Assembly: GCA_024195265.1 (NCBI GenBank)
Contig: JAJLRJ010000010.1
Location: forward strand, 38,769,798 to 38,833,797
Reading direction: 5' to 3'
Source: Dendrophyllia cribrosa
Lineage: Eukaryota > Cnidaria > Anthozoa > Scleractinia > Dendrophylliidae
DNA length: 64,000 bases
A program made the position numbers and the translations under genes. This document shows positions 63,909 to 64,000 of the stretch, one piece after another; the first letter of the stretch is position 1; every line of letters starts with the position of its first letter. The notes beneath the pieces are model-generated. The model was not told the DNA's origin. It searched no databases and was given only the letters and a program-made list of their open reading frames with translations.

Positions 63909-64000
63909 ATGAATGTTCACTTCCATATATGGATAGCTCCGACGGGAAATCATTTTTAATAGGTAGGGGTAGGGTAGGGATTCGGCAACTTCGCTCCCTA
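63909..64000 (+). repeat. Dispersed repeat, copy 2 (truncated by the window end)
   Basis: Direct, same-orientation match to 109-215 (GAATGTTCACTTCCATATAT, GGGAAATCATTTTTAATAGG, GGCAACTTCGCTCCCTA). Confidence 0.75.

Overview
This window looks like gene-poor, repeat-dense nuclear DNA from a marine invertebrate, most likely an anthozoan cnidarian (coral or sea anemone). It is AT-rich, has eukaryotic splice and poly(A) signals, tRNA-derived SINEs, several clades of 5'-truncated non-LTR retrotransposons and many TIR/foldback MITEs. There are no operons, bacterial promoters or CRISPR arrays. The cnidarian assignment rests on recall: the spurious peptide encoded by the SINE near 58.7 kb (GRVVRALDLKPGG...) is, as I remember it, common in anthozoan gene models. 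It has not been tested by search.

Layout. 0-8.5 kb: small foldbacks, then a decayed pogo/Tigger-like transposon holding a 399-bp tandem duplication. The second copy of that duplication was hit by a Tc1/mariner-type MITE and by an L1/Tx1-like LINE with an intact 3' half, so the first copy preserves both empty sites. 8.9-11.6 kb: a TIR element with a nested near-perfect hairpin, then a Mutator-like foldback with a 10-bp target-site duplication (TSD). 12.0-13.8 kb: the best candidate for a cellular gene 3' end, four phase-compatible exons plus AATAAA on the + strand. 15.3-16.1 kb: nested TIR elements. 17.2-26.6 kb: the dominant feature, exactly 165 tandem copies of a 57-bp GC-rich unit. 27-32 kb: a 1.1-kb direct duplication, one copy interrupted by a MITE, plus foldbacks. 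32-41 kb: a decayed L1/Tx1-like LINE, several TIR elements (one inside another), another LINE remnant and a ~75-bp degenerate minisatellite. 42.4-42.8 kb: a candidate minus-strand exon. 45-49 kb: hairpin elements, including an 88-bp perfect snapback with a 9-bp TSD, and a LINE 3' end carrying a nested MITE. 49.3-53.7 kb: a SINE and a ~70-bp minisatellite of about 40 units with a higher-order period near 490 bp. 55-64 kb: a tandem segmental duplication, simple repeats, two minus-strand LINE remnants, a SINE, a TTAA-flanked MITE and nested foldbacks.

The most unusual object is the 9.4-kb array. Each 57-bp unit has a canonical G-quadruplex motif on the minus strand. Its last G-run is also the GGG of a perfect consensus NF-kappaB site (GGGACTTTCC). 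The locus therefore holds about 165 tandem kappaB sites fused to 165 G4 motifs. Both strands carry ORFs of about 3,000 codons, but four of the six frames of the unit lack stops, so the ORFs are probably a consequence of composition and of the period being divisible by three.

Few protein genes can be defended. Most short ORFs are transposon remnants or chance frames. Cellular exons are proposed only where an open frame coincides with splice or poly(A) signals, or is unusually long for its composition.
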